A stretch of 64,000 nt of DNA from Pocillopora verrucosa. Taxonomy: Eukaryota > Cnidaria > Anthozoa > Scleractinia > Pocilloporidae. The stretch lies in NCBI RefSeq assembly GCF_036669915.1, contig NC_089312.1, forward strand, positions 10,592,929-10,656,928, read 5' to 3'. A program made the translations under genes and the position numbers. Shown here one piece after another: positions 1-12,539 of this stretch (its first letter is position 1; every line of letters begins with the position of its first letter). The notes under the pieces are model-generated. The model had not been told where the DNA came from, did no database searches, and was given only the letters and a program-made list of their open reading frames with translations.

Positions 1-3000
1 TTGTCGGTAAGAATCATTTTGCAGGATTACTGCTCAAGCTCAGACAGTTAGACGCATCACGATCAATGTGTTCCCGTCTTGAGTCAGACCATATAATCCT
101 TATATATTAGCCATTAAGTAGGCGCAGAAGGAATTATAAAGCCACAAAATACTATACTATATACAAGAAAATACAGGATACACTGAAAAAAATAAGAGAT
201 TAACAATATATGGAATAATACCTATAATTATCGTTGGGACTTACTCAGGTTGGGACGAAGACTGGCTAGGCATGGAATACTTCAATAGTTCGGGCATCTC
301 TTGCTTAAAAAATAAACGCGTTCCTCCAGTCACGCTTGTTGAAGCGTTTATGAACCATGGAATGCACAGTCATAACCGGCCATCATGGCGAAGGGTGCGT
401 GGTGTGCTGGTCAACGGTCTAAGTGATGAGTTCATACAAGTGGCAATTCACCCGATGTTCAGCAGTCATTTGTCAACAGAGTCTTCTTTGACAGTAGAAA
501 AGATAAAAACATCTCCTGCGAGGATACAGTTGTAAGTGCCTAGGGTGACGCAATTCGTACTTGCGTACAGGCGAGGATGGTGTCAGTTTGGATCTAGAGT
601 ACTGCTGATGGTAATAAGGCGTCACGTTCCACGGGTTAGTATTGCTAACGTTGATAGTTATAAATTTTGAGCAGCGGGAGATTTTTTCCGATGGCCAAAA
701 TGGTATAATAATTGTCAATGAACGAACTAACTGAAGGTACACTGATATCAAATATTAGAATGATCGCAGTCTCTGTCGTAAACTATACTTGCCGCTAAGT
801 CTTCGCTTTATTTTTGAACATTGAATCTCAATTAATTGTAAAGGAGGTTCTCTTCTTTGCTACTAGTAGTGATGGAAAACATGTCATAACTCATTTCATT
901 ATATTATGATCATGGTTGTAAGTCCTATTACATCATAAGCATCATAACATAATTTTGCAATCCGTGAACGAGGCGCGATTGAATTTGATTCTGTGTGTAG
1001 CGACGAGTCATCTTTTAAGCGTCTTTTGAAGAGAACAGTAGGAAAGGAGCTTTCATTCTTTGTTGGCAATTTAAAAGCAGTTTTTTTTCAAGTAAACATA
1101 TCCTCCTTATCCAGGCTTTTTTTGTTCCTTTCAATTTCGGAGCTGCACTGGTTAATCAAAAGTAGCAGCGTCCTTGCCTAACCACTTGTGCGTGGCGTCA
1201 GTCTTGTGCGGATTGTTGTGCAAGGAATGGTAGGCTACCACAATCTGCCTAAGGATTGGAATTTTGATGGTTGTCAAGTTAAAAACGTGCCAAGAGAAGC
1301 TGACTGCCGTGATTCATATCGTTTTTTTTTTTTAGCGGGGGGGGAGGTGGGGGGGGGAAAGATCCAGCATTCTTGCTTCTCTCTAACGTAAATTGCACAG
1401 TAACACCCCTAATTGTATATTTTAATTGGCTAATAGGCATTATAGGATTCAGCAACCTGGAATATGTAATTCGAAGATGACAGTCGATATTCGATATGAT
1501 GGACAGATGACCTGAAAATGTTCTTTCTTGCAGCAACCCTGAAAAGTGATGCCATTTCTGCTGATGTAGCAAGATTAAAATATGAAAGTTCAATTATGAA
1601 AGAGCTCAATATGAAATTCATCAGCATGCAGCATTTAAAAGGCTTTACATTTACACTGATTCATTCTATGTAAACCTCTTTATTTTGTCGTTGCAGTTTT
1701 TCATTGTTTTGGAGCGCTCTTGGACATATAGAAAATTTCCAAATTCCGGACTTCGTCCTATTTTCCACAGCTCTTGTCCTCTGATTATGAGGCTACCTTG
1801 ACACGGGGGTCGCCTATGATATTACAAAATGGAATGTGGGTGGTCGAGACATAAAAATCTCGAGCTACGTTCGTTACAGGGAACACAATCTTCTAGCTTA
1901 TAAAACATCTACGTAGTTTTATACTAAAGTAGTGGCGGATATAAAAAGCGCGCACTGTTATTGGTTGAAACAGCGTGCTCTAATCAGAGTATAGAACATA
2001 GTGCATAGAGAGCTAAAGCTGTCAGGCCAAATGGGCAACGTAATTGTAACTATATGCACGACATTTCCTCAGTTACTTCCTCTAGCTTTTTTCGGTGATT
2101 GAATGACATTATCGTGAACAAGTGCAGCTCGGGTTTTGAAACATGGCAAGCGACGTAATTTCACATGTCATATAACGTGAGGCAGAGACGAAAATGCTGC
2201 AAGAGAAAACGAAATACAAATCTCTGAGTTGTGAAGGTTTTCACGCTTAGTTAGACTGCAAGCTTAGGGGGAAAAAATCAAACATCAGTCTAAGCACTTC
2301 GCGTGGGATATATAGTTTCCGTGTTAAAAAAAAAAAAAACAGAACGAATAACAGGAACGATGAAAAGTAAAGCCAAACTGGGGATGACTGTTGCAATTCT
2401 ATGACTAATCTATGACGGTGTCAGTAGCGACTGCGATCATAGCTGAGTTCCATCGCGGCGCAGCTCATCATGGCGATCCTCTCGGTTCATCGCAGTGAAG
2501 GCAAATAAACACCTCAGGAATTTACATCGTCCGGCCCTTACTAGTGTACAACTAAATAGTTGCTTGCTGCTAATCCTGCCTTTTCCGCATACCGCGTTAA
2601 GTGGGACGGCCACATCAGTCACAGGCAGGCCGAGTTTTAGTCGGGCGCTGCTATCCGTCGGAGAAACGGGAATGTCATATCCTTGTGAACAGTTAATGTT
2701 TCCTTACTCGTAACTGGTTAGATCAAATGACCACCACAAACCGTATAATATTAAGCCAAGCTTTAATAATTATTCGATCTAAAGAAATACATTTATAATT
2801 CGCAATTAGAACAAACGCAAATTAAATATAAAAAAACTTCATATAAACGTCCTTATGTGGCGGGTCGTTACAACAGTCTCACTTTACGGTTAGCAGATTC
2901 TCCAGGTAAGCGGGTTTAGAGACAGAAAAACGATGATAAAATAACTTCTTTTTCTCACTTCGATTCTGGCTGAAAAACTGACTTAAAACATAATAATCTA

Positions 3001-3100
3001 ACGCTTTTAAATCAATCTATTGAATTAATGTCAATCACGATTCTTGTCATCGAATAAATCTGTCAACACGAGGCAACGCCTATTTATTAAACGAAACAGC
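1..3100. other. No gene seen
   Basis: Short unrelated open frames only (the longest, 272-535, has no recognisable motif). Contains poly-A and poly-T runs (1322-1333, 2325-2340). Confidence 0.5.
1337..1357 (+). other. G-rich tract after a T run
   Basis: Runs of 8 and 9 G separated by AGGT, just after a 12-T run. Possible G-quadruplex; also a likely sequencing-error spot. Confidence 0.5.
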
Positions 3101-3499
3101 TCAGTCAAGGCTTCTCTATTTGTTAAATAAAAAATACCGTGTGTTTTGATGAGCTGGAATTCGGCCGGATTTCATTGAACATTTCACTTTCATATTCTGC
3201 ATTGGTGACTAAAAACTTCAGGCAAAAGTGTTAAATTCGACCTTCCGAACTATTTCAGCTTGTAAACTATATTGCAGATTGTGATAGTTTGATAGTTTGA
3301 CATTCTGACAGCTTTAGTCCTTTCAACAACTCACATTATTTGAACAATTCTAAAAAGGATTCTGATTGGCTTATTGAGGCGTGCTTTATGAGATTATCGA
3401 GCATGCTGACGACACTGTTGTTTGCTTTGAAAATAAAGTTTGTTTTAAAAATTGAAAACAATGCGCAGGGAATTTTACGGGTTCTTTATTATCAAAAAC

Positions 3500-3688
3500 A
3501 AGCAAATAAGCCTTGACTGTGCTCTGTTCTGTTGTAAGGCACTTAGAAAGCGGCTAGAGCACTCAAGAAATGGGAAAAACGCTCAACTGCATCTCGTGTT
3601 TGTCCCTAGACTTCTTTCGTGCTCTATGGCCGCTTCCTGCGTGCTTTACAACAGAACAGAACGCAGTCAAGGCTTCTCTATTTGTTCA
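3500..3688. mobile_element. Foldback MITE (copy 1)
   Basis: Long inverted repeat: left arm AAATAAGCCTTGACTGTGCT with TGTTCTGTTGTAAGGCAC and AGCGGCTAGAGCAC; right arm is its reverse complement (GTGCTCTATGGCCGC ... ACAACAGAACAGAACGCAGT, CAAGGCTTCTCTATTTGTT). Arms about 80 bp, short centre. A right-arm fragment recurs at 3101-3127 and a left arm at 63912-64000. Confidence 0.7.
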
Positions 3689-4621
3689 GCTGCTGGTAAT
3701 CAGAAATATGAAAAGAAACTCAATTGCCTAGTATTTCAGTGCTTTAATAAAGATGTAAAATAAGGTCGGTGACGAATACAGACCGCAAATCAGGACTCAA
3801 TGGTGCCTGTTCAGGCGATTCTTTGAACATCAAAGTTTCGTAAATCAGAAATTGCCAGTTTTCTCGTTATTAACGCTTGGAATTTGGGTTATACAATACG
3901 AAAATAACCGCAAAATGTACGAACAAAGCGAATGTTCTCCTAAAACTAACCGAGTTCTGAAAAAGCGCATTGTTTTGACGTCGTGATGTTATCAAACTTG
4001 ACTGCTTAAAGGAAACTACATCTGCAAACTTTGCACTACGATCAGTTGAACTTTGTTTCAAACTGTATCGGATGTCAATCGATTTCTTCGTAGCAGCTGT
4101 TTTCAAGGGAAAAATGAACGAAGTAATAGTTAAAGATTTTGGTAAAAAAAATCATGGTTTGCCAGTTTCCCACTCAATTAATACCAATTCTAACATATTC
4201 TGTTTACCTAAGAAGGCACGCCAGAGGTATGTAAAAGCTCTCTTTCTTCTCTAGGTTGATTTAGGCAAAGAAAAACTATTGCAGCTATTTCAACTCAAGG
4301 AAATCCTAACATGGAGGAGGACTCTCGTTTAAGAGAGTATTACCTACAGTACAGCAACGATAGCTCCAACTGGATGGACTACACATTTGAAGGCCAACGG
4401 AAAGTGAGTTACTGTATTGCTAGAACAAAAAGGCGAAATAACAATCAATTAAAGTACAGACCGAGCAAAGTAGTAATATATATTTTAACTGAGCCCGTAT
4501 CGAGGATTTATAGGTCATATCAATCGGTAATATGCGCCGTTTACATAGTAGTATCCCTCAAAGAGTATGCTAGTGTCAATAAATGACACCGGCATACCTA
4601 AAGAACAAACAACTTGAAGTG

Positions 4622-4690
4622 CTCCTTCCAGGATTCGAACCTACGACCTTCAGATTAGCATTCCGGATGTTCTATCACGGAGCTATAGGA
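4622..4690 (-). repeat. tRNA-like repeat unit 1
   Basis: Read on the minus strand it has an A-box-like TAGCTCCGTGATAGA, a CTAATCTGAAGGTCGTAG anticodon/variable segment and a perfect B box GGTTCGAATCC, ending GGAAGGAGCA. The anticodon arm does not fold as a normal 7-nt loop, so this is a tRNA-derived repeat, not a working tRNA. Downstream flank (GTGACAAACTTCC, GATGTTATTCAGTGAAT) recurs with units 3 and 4. Confidence 0.55.
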
Positions 4691-4896
4691 AACTAGTTGC
4701 CATCTAGGCCGCAAAACGTGGTCCATCGTGACAAACTTCCAGGATGCGGCGAGGATAGGACTTTCGATAAGTAATACTTTTGTGAATGGAGATGGTATAT
4801 CTTTAAACCTGGTGATTTTAGTTAAAGAAGATGTTATTCAGTGAATTATACAATCGGAATTAAAACAAAAAAAGGAAAAAAAAGGAAAAACCTCCG

Positions 4897-5400
4897 AGAG
4901 CCTCCATTAGGATTTGAACCTACAACCGTCCAATCAGTACTTCAAACGTTCTATCACCGTCCCATCAGTACTTCAGACGCTTTATCACCGTCCAATCAGA
5001 AGTTCAGAAGCTCTATCACCGTCCAATCGGTAATTCAAACAATCTTTCAAATTTCAATTAGTACTTCAGACGCTCTATCACTGTCCAATGAGCACTTCAG
5101 ACGCAGTATCATCGTTCAACCAGTACCTCAGACGCTCTATCACCGTTCAATCAGTACTTTAGACGATCTATCACCGTTCAATCAGTACTTCAGACGCTGT
5201 ATCATCGTTCAGCCAGTACCTCAGACGTTCTATCACCGTTCAACCAGTACCTCAGACGCTCTATCACCGTTCAATCAGTACTTCAGACGCTGAGTATCAT
5301 CGTTTAATCAGTACTTCGGACGCTCTATCACCGTCTAATCAGTACTTCAGACGATCTATCACCATTCAATCAGTACTTCAGACCCTTTATCACCGTGGTG
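4897..5400 (-). repeat. tRNA-like repeat unit 2 with internal 31-bp satellite (about 15 copies)
   Basis: The left edge is a T-arm/B box (minus: GTAGGTTCAAATCC at about 4907-4922). Then 4923-5392 is a tandem array of a 31-bp unit, plus-strand form CACCGTCCAATCAGTACTTC+AGACGCTCTAT, about 15 copies with scattered point changes and one irregular unit near 5040. On the minus strand the unit reads ATAGAGCGTCTGAAGTACTG and on, i.e. the D-arm end to variable-loop segment of the tRNA-like repeat. The 5' tRNA end (TAGCTCAG) is missing on the right. Confidence 0.75.
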
Positions 5401-5539
5401 CTTATATGCAATGATGATGCGAATGAAATTGGTAAAATAAGTCTGGTGATTTAAGCGAAGGAAGATATTATTTAGTGAACGACACAGTCATACTCGGAGA
5501 TAAAAATAAAATAAAATAAAATAAAAATCCAAAATTCCT

Positions 5540-5615
5540 TTAGGGATTCGGACCTTCGACCTTTCGACCTTTCGATTAGTGCTTCTAACGCTCTATCACT
5601 AAGCTGTAGGAGGCC
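5540..5615 (-). repeat. tRNA-like repeat unit 3
   Basis: Minus strand: CTACAGCTTAGTGATAGAGCG, then an ACTAATCGAAAGGTCGAAAGG segment with the GAAAGGTC piece doubled, then GGTCCGAATCCC (B box with one change). The small internal doubling is a possible first step of the kind of expansion seen in unit 2. A plus-strand run of AAAATAA repeats precedes it at 5500-5525. Confidence 0.5.
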
Positions 5616-6000
5616 GTGGTAACCTTTACCGTTTTTAAATGGTACGGCTTACCACAGCCTCCCATAGGTTATTAAAATAACGTACATAGTGAAAAACTCC
5701 CAGCATACTGCGAGGTGAGATGTGTTATGCTTATGCACAATTATGATAACAGAGATGGTAAATTTTTAAGCCAGGTGAACTATAAGAGATTAGTGCAAGA
5801 GTTAGTCGTTTTACTAAGTTCGTGGTGGCAAAGTTCCGGCGTACTGCGAAGATGAGAATATCGAAATTTGATGCGCTTTTGCCTAATGATGATGGAAATG
5901 AAGATGGTCACAGTAGTTAATATCAGCCTGATTATTGAAGTGGAAGAAGATGTTATTCTGTGAATGACACAGGCACATTCGGAGGAAAAAAAATCCGATT

Positions 6001-6075
6001 GCCCTTATTGGGAATCGAACCGATAACCTTTCTAAAAACACTTTGAAAGTTCTACCACTGAGCTACAGGAGACTT
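6001..6075 (-). repeat. tRNA-like repeat unit 4
   Basis: Minus strand: CTGTAGCTCAGTGGTAGAAC (perfect A box), CTTTC/GAAAG anticodon stem with a 12-nt loop, and GGTTCGATTCCC (B box). The long loop rules out a standard tRNA. Both polymerase III promoter boxes are intact, so it could still be transcribed. Confidence 0.55.
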
Positions 6076-6805
6076 GAGGCAAGCTATGCCGTTTGGCTAA
6101 GTCCATTGTGACAAACTTCCTGCTCACTAGAAGGCTAGGAGAGTTGATGCGTGATACTTATGCATTTTACCTGTTACTCTTTTGGCCGGTTTTTAGGTAA
6201 ATTTCAAACTCTTAGTACAAGTAATGCACACATATTCTGCAGTTTGTCATTTTTTGAGAACATTTAAAAGATGCCGTTGCTGTGAGAGTCACCTCTGAGA
6301 AGCTGTTATTTTTGTCGCTCTATCATGTGTTTTAAGTTTGTTTCAGTCTATTCCCCAGCTACTCTTTCTTCAGATTAGCTCCGTAGTTTGAGGTCGTTTC
6401 CCTGTACATTTCCTTTATTAAGTGGTAATAACGGGGAATGTGGAGGTGACCGCTGCTACAGGTTCCATAGAATGGGGGTATTATGAAGAAACGATAAGAA
6501 ACGTCATTTTATGCCATTGTTGACCATTTAACGTGCAAAACCTCCCTCAAAAATACTACCAACGTTGATTTCGGGAGTTAAAAATAAGTTAAACTTTACA
6601 TGAAAGACTGTTCTTAGTTTTTTGTTTTGTTTTGTTTTGTTTTTTAATTGGTCCCGCTTTAAGTGACCGTTCAGTTCAGGTGGAGGACAATAACAAATAA
6701 GCCGTCGGAGACCCAGTCAAGGGTAACCTCGACCGCTTAATAGAGGAGACCGCTTGAAAAAGGTGGAGTAGTGTTTAGTGGGTAAAAATTTTGAGAATTT
6801 GAAAA

Positions 6806-6975
6806 CCGACCGCTTAATACGGTGCCGTTTGAGTAGGTTCTTCTGCAGTTTTCCACCGGTACAGGTGAGCGCTTGAAAAGGGTGAACAGTGATTATGGGT
6901 AGACATTTCGGGGGTCAAGAAAACTGACTGCTTGATACGGTGCCGTTTATGTAGGTTCGTCTGCAGTTTTCCACC
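6806..6975. repeat. Tandem repeat with 120-bp offset (transposon-end style)
   Basis: CGCTTAATACGGTGCCGTTT GAGTAGGTT ... CTGCAGTTTTCCACC at 6810 recurs at 6930 with few changes. The GACCGCTTAATA motif also occurs at 6730 and, diverged, near 26425. It is reminiscent of DNA-transposon termini, but no transposase remains. Confidence 0.5.
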
Positions 6976-7711
6976 CGATCGCCCTCTCAAAGAGGTGACT
7001 GAAGTGATATTAAATGTAAAAAGATGGTATCCTGCAACTAGAGAACGCAAGTATTACATGATATGCAAAGTGCAGTCTTTTAATTCCATTTCATCTTTCA
7101 GGTGTTTGATGGTTACAAACTCAGGGGGCAGAAATAAGCAGGAAGTTTTTGCCTCAGGCCATCGAGGCTAGGTACATCAGACTACGAGCCATTCAATGGT
7201 ACCATTATATTGGCGCCAAATTAGAAATTTACGGCTGTGAAGGTAGGAACAATAAGCTTTAAAATGATGCAGCAAAACAACATAGCCATTTTAACTGAGC
7301 AGTGCTAACCTAACTCAGTTTAAAGGACATCAGCGCTTTGTTTTTTTTGGTAAAGCTGTACTTTACGCCTTAGCCCCACTCGACGTTTTGATTAATATAC
7401 TTAGATAAAAGGCAGAATTACTTAATGCTGATTGGCTGAGGCAGAAGCATTTTTCATAATTTTGTAATTGCCCATGGTCAATTACCATAATTTAGAAAAC
7501 ATTAAAAACAACTTAACTTTGCCTAAAAAATATATACTTTCATTTGCTTTGATGTTGTTGCACAAAAATAGAATTTTTTCAGCTGATCCGGGCGTTTTAC
7601 AGTTCATTGATGCTTACTGAACGCTGGAATGACTTCCTACGAACGCGCGCAACAGCGTGCATAGTTGATCTTCTTTATAAATTAAATAACATTTTGCTCT
7701 TTTTATCATGA

Positions 7712-7877
7712 AAAAGTAATCGCATGCTTCCTTGTAAAATTAGAGATTGGTATCACTTGTGTTTTCAGAAGTTGCATAAATTGCCCTTGTTCATGCGTGA
7801 CTCGTGCAATTTCTTCAACTTCTGAAAACACCGGTGAAATTAATTCTTAATTTTACTCGGTCCCATGCGATTACTTC
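7712..7877. mobile_element. Palindromic MITE-like element
   Basis: Arms of about 75 bp: left AAAGTAATCGCATGC ... CACTTGTGTTTTCAGAAGTTG, right CAACTTCTGAAAACACCGGTG ... CCATGCGATTACTTCC. A short loop around 7785-7804. Could form a long hairpin in RNA or cruciform in DNA. Confidence 0.6.
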
Positions 7878-8861
7878 CTCTAAGGTCGTTTAGCAATGAT
7901 CAATGCATTAGGGTAAAACGTTGTTTTCAAGTCAGTCAAAGCCGACCAAAAATACCTCATTATGTTGGTTTGTACTTGTCAATTCGCTTACGAGAAAAAA
8001 GAGCTCAGGAACTCTAATTTTTCTTGTTTTGAGTTTGTAGTGGAAAATATTTGAGTAAAAGTCGGTGCAACTAAACATTGGCGCCGCAGAGATAAATCGC
8101 TTGTTTGAGTACTGAAAAATGACGGCCAACAAAGTGAATTCAAAGTCAAGTCAGTTCTCAAGCTGAAAACTTAGTTAATCCGGACCTTCATGAAAAGATG
8201 GGTCTCAGTCTATTTTTATGATGTTAGAACTGTTTTGTTTTTTTCTCCTAGTTTAACCATGTGAAGTTAGAGGGAAAACAAAATCGTCATGGATCGCAAT
8301 CAGACTAAAACATTGCTGTATTTGTCACCATGCAAAAACTGTGCATTCCTGTTTTCATTTACACCGAGTACTCGATGAAGTTAATGCCTTTTGTTAGTGC
8401 ACATAAATTACACTAATCACGTGAATCCTTTCTTTCTAAGTAGAGATTCCACTGCATGCGTGTCTCAGTGACATTTTATATATATATATCCAGTGTGATT
8501 AGGTTCAATAGGTGTAATTGCAGATCCTGAACATATTTTTCTCGTGTTCAAGATCAACTTTAAGTGTAAAATTTGATAAAATAACGACACAATTCAATTA
8601 AGAAGGAAGTACACTCAGAATGTGGTTGATTGATGTAGATCAGGTTGTAATTACTACACCCAAGCAAGTTGCTTTCCACTGCCTATCAGTATGAGAAGAC
8701 CTGGTACCCAGTGCTATGCGAGATGAAAAGATAAACTCATCCAGCATGACATTAAAAATAAATTCCCAATAATATCCTCCCTTTCTCCATTCAGTTTTCT
8801 TTATTTAATAATTTGGATACTAACTTTGTCTAGAAAAATTTATAGTTTCTTTAAACAAAAG

Positions 8862-8994
8862 AGTGCGCTTTCTGTCGGTTTACCGGCGTAACAACCGACA
8901 CGGGATTCTCCGGCAGGTAATTTACAACTTTCCTTGTCGTCGCCTAAAATCTCAAGTGGGTTATTATGCCGGTAAACCTACACAAAGCACAGTC
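8862..8994. mobile_element. Small inverted-repeat (MITE-like) element
   Basis: Left arm GCGCTTTCTGTCGGTTTACC GGCGTAA and right arm TTATGCCGGTAAACCTACAC AAAGCAC are inverted copies over about 27 bp with a few mismatches. Confidence 0.5.
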
Positions 8995-10959
8995 TACTGT
9001 ATTTCTTTTATAAAATGAACTTTAGATGTCTGCATTTTCTTCAGGTGTTACGGTGCAATCAACGATAGGCTCTCGACCAATCAGGGCACTTTTAGTATCT
9101 CACTCATTTTATTTAGAAGAAAACTCTTTACGGTGGCCAATTAACGTTATCAACTCAGTTGATAATACTAAATTACACTGTGTCCAATCTAGCTCGTGTC
9201 CACGTATTCTCCTATGGCATCCAAAGGCTGAGGCGAGTCAACCCACGGGAACTCGGTTCGCCGGCGGGATGCAAAGCTCTCGCATCAAATCGAGACCAAT
9301 CAGCTAGTCCAATATGGCGCCAAAACCCTGAAATCGCACAGCATCCAGATAGAAGCGATACAAATAGTATGCATTCTCCTGATGTCGAGTAAATTTAGAT
9401 TCGCTTGAGCAGAGACATACTAATATCAAATACAATCTCAGTACCGAAAAAAGCAATTTTCGTTGTCATCATACCGCTATTATCACGAGAATGATGAATT
9501 GTCTAAGATCAAAGAAAGAAGACCCAACAAAGTTAAGCAATTTAATTAACATACTTCATCAAATAAAGACTTTGCGGTACAGATAGTGTTGGTTCGCGTG
9601 AATAACTTCGGACAATCTTTGTTATCCTGTTTAATGCAAGTATCAGCTGTCACTGATTGCAAAAAATAAAGAGCTTTCATTTCAATCGCACCTTTACCAG
9701 GCTCCTGGTTGGTGGACTCGAGTAAAATAGCGGGTGTAAATAAAATCAGGCGGGTGCGTCAAACGACGGGAGTCAGACGGCCTTTTCCCCGAAACTGGTA
9801 TTGCCGTCAGTCACTTGTGTGTTCTGAGCTGTCGGCTGAGTAAAGCAGTTTGTCAATATCTAAACGCCAACTAGCGTAGAAGATACTCGGCCTTCCCGCC
9901 GGTTGTGGTATAAGCGGCAGTTGTTGCCACCGCAATTCTGTGGCATACTCGGAACTTTCAGTTCAATACCATAGATTAATACTGCCTGTTGAGAACAGCT
10001 CGAATTCATTTCCCGAGTATTGATATGCAGGTGTTGCAACTTACACTCGCGGCAAGTGAAAAAAATTGCTTTCCAAATGTCACTGAGTTTTGCAAATTGT
10101 TGTAGCCCTGGGCGGACTGCAAATCCGTCAGACAGCCTCTACGATTTGCGGCCAATCGACAATCTTGAATATCATCCATTCAACTACTTAGTGATAGACA
10201 AGTCTGTAGGGCGATAAGAAAAATTCATTTTTCCCGTGCGGTTCCTCCCGGTGTGAGTTGTTTGCTTCTTAATTTCTTAGACGAAAAAAACAAATCTTAC
10301 TTTCGTACCCGCTGCCAGCATGTGGTATTTTCAGCCTTATTATCCCCGTCATTATGACCTCATTGACACCTTTCTTGTCACCACGCTCTCACTACTTGAA
10401 AGTTCGTACGTGACCATCGCGCACGTGGCATTCTCGTCTCGCGTGGTTTCACTGGAAGATAATAAATGAGTTCTTTATTAGTTTCCAGCGCTTCGAGATA
10501 AACTCGAGTCGACCTGTTATTCAACCGAAAAAAACCGATTTCCGCCACAAAAATTTCGGAAACTTTCCACCGAAAAGCTGCCACAGCTGTCACGCCTATC
10601 GACAACTAAATAACGTCATCCAACACGCCCAAAGTGTTAATCACGCACACTGGTCACTCCATCCATTTTCAACTAATTGTCACGGAGCAACCACAAGAAA
10701 AAGCGATTGATAGTAACCGCATCAAAACACCTGGATGAATAAAAACTTTCACATATCTTGCGCATTCGGTTTAAGTTAAACACAAGTCAGAAGTGTGCGG
10801 GTCTGCTCCCTCAAACTAAACCGTCAGTGTTCTTATATTATTGACATTTATGTTAATTGTTAAATGACAACTCATCCCTTGGGAAATATCATTAATTTAC
10901 AATATAACCTGCTGCACTCGTGATTTGTGTTGTTTGCATATTTCAAGTAGGATAACAGA

Positions 10960-12370
10960 ATGGCGAACATAAGCTGGTAAGAAGTCCACTGAAGGCCGGT
11001 TACCGTGACATTTTGATCAGTTGAGCTGTAGTGACAAGACAGGAAGTCTATTTACGTACATTATGAAATTTAGGAACTTGATATCTATGTGTGAAATATC
11101 GAAAGACTTCGGACTGAAGGAAGGAACAGCAAATGCAGCCGGTCAGTGATTACAAAAGTTTTAAGTAAATGGAAACTGACAGATCCTCAGGATCATTTGC
11201 AGCTACATTTGAATAATGCGTTTCTGGTTTTTACATTTATTACAATTTGATGATTGTCAGCTATGAATGCTATATCGAGGGAAAGAAAACTAATATTGGA
11301 ATGCCGCTCCTCAAAGGCAGAACCAGAACAATAAAAGTGGAACCTACGATTCATAACAAGTCAGGGAATACTCCGCCAGAGGGAGACGTGAACTCTAAAG
11401 ACTTAGATAGCGACGACAGGACAACAATGCCACCGTATTTATCAACTCTGAAATTTCAGCTGAAGCAGTTCGACGCCGACTTGGTTCGTCAATCGGACTA
11501 TCTTGAGGAAGGAATTGAATACACATCTCTTCCAGCGCATAAAACTAAAGGAACACAAACCATCACTCTACCATTGAACATGCCTGTTGTGGTGAGCGAG
11601 AAACTATGCTTTCGTCGAAAAGGCAACGGTTCACCTAATTTTAAGCACCGGTTGAATAATTCAGTTAAAGACGATTGTTCGAAGGTTTCACTTGCTAGGT
11701 CACACACGAATGGACAAGAAAACGACGTAAGAAAAATCCTAGATGGCTCAGACGATACGAGTGCAACTGCAGGAAAATGGTTCAATGACATCGATAAACT
11801 AACGAGCTTCAAAGCCAAACACAAATTGAATTCTTCTCCAGAGAAAAGAAGGAAATAGAAAGAGAATGGACGTCAACTCCTAAGAAATTTTATAAGTGTA
11901 TTTTGAATTGTAGACAAAAGCAATTATCTCTGTGTAATGGTTTCCGAACCAGTAAACGCGATGTTGATCGGGGATCGAAAAAAGTTTCCTTTCCCGCTGA
12001 TGTTCTTTTGTTTTCTGCTATCGAGGAAAATGCGTCGAAGGAATTAATTGAAATAATAAGGATCTACAAGACTGATGTCAATTTAAGTAGAAATGCACGC
12101 GGACTTCCCCCGCTTCATCGAGCAGTACAGCGCGGAGCTGTTGAATGTGTTCGAGTCCTACTGAGTCATTCGGCTGATGTGAATTTGAGAGACTCCTCAA
12201 ATCGCCCAGCTATAAATCTGGCGATTTCAATGCGCCAGTTTGAGTGTATTGTGCTTTTAATCGAGTCAGGAGCTAGCGTAGCAGAGTACACAAACCAACG
12301 AGTACAGGATTATGAAAACGTTCAGACTTTGTCGAAGAGCTGTTATCGATCTTTCGAGGCCAATGTTTAA
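10960..12370 (+). CDS. Ankyrin-repeat protein with PP1-docking KVSF motif (PPP1R27/PPP1R16-like), about 322 aa
   Basis: Model: exon 1 10960-10976 (ATG with A at -3 and G at +4, donor GTAAGA), exon 2 11261-11726 (donor GTAAGA), exon 3 11885-12370 (TAA). All phases agree. The first 160 residues are polar and unrecognised. The last 130 form the functional module: KVSF at 11981-11992, then VLLFSAIEEN, GLPPLHRAVQRGAVECVRVLL, SADVNLRDSSNRPAINLAI and ECIVLLIESGA, which are ankyrin repeats. An RVxF-type motif directly before ankyrins is the layout of PPP1R27, PPP1R16 and MYPT proteins, which bind the PP1 catalytic subunit. Exon 2 could instead run on to a stop at 11858, so the 158-bp second intron (acceptor AG at 11883-11884, weak pyrimidine tract) is the weak point; a frameshift is the alternative. 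Poly(A) signal AATAAA at 12529-12534. Paralogue of the gene at 16159. Confidence 0.65.
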
Positions 12371-12539
12371 CAAGAACGATATTCGCACTCCTGGGGTAGC
12401 TCAAAATTGCCGCTCGGTTTTTTGATTTACAATAGCGTCAAAGCCGTTTTATTGGTTGATAAAAAAAGAAACTACTAATGCATGTTTTCGGGTTTTCGAC
12501 TGTATTTTATTGTTATTTTCTTCCTGAAAATAAAGATGT

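Larger units (their letters stand above)
7000..10950. other. No gene seen apart from two MITE-like elements
   Basis: AT-rich; open frames at 9026-9392 fall in repeat-derived sequence (ACGTTATCAACTCAGTTGAT recurs near 41580). The stretch just before 10960 is the likely promoter of the first ankyrin gene, with no clear box. Confidence 0.45.

Noticed and set aside
4841..5293. 150-codon open frame
   Set aside because: It runs through the 31-bp satellite; 31 is not a multiple of 3 and the frame is open only because the unit lacks stops in all three phases.
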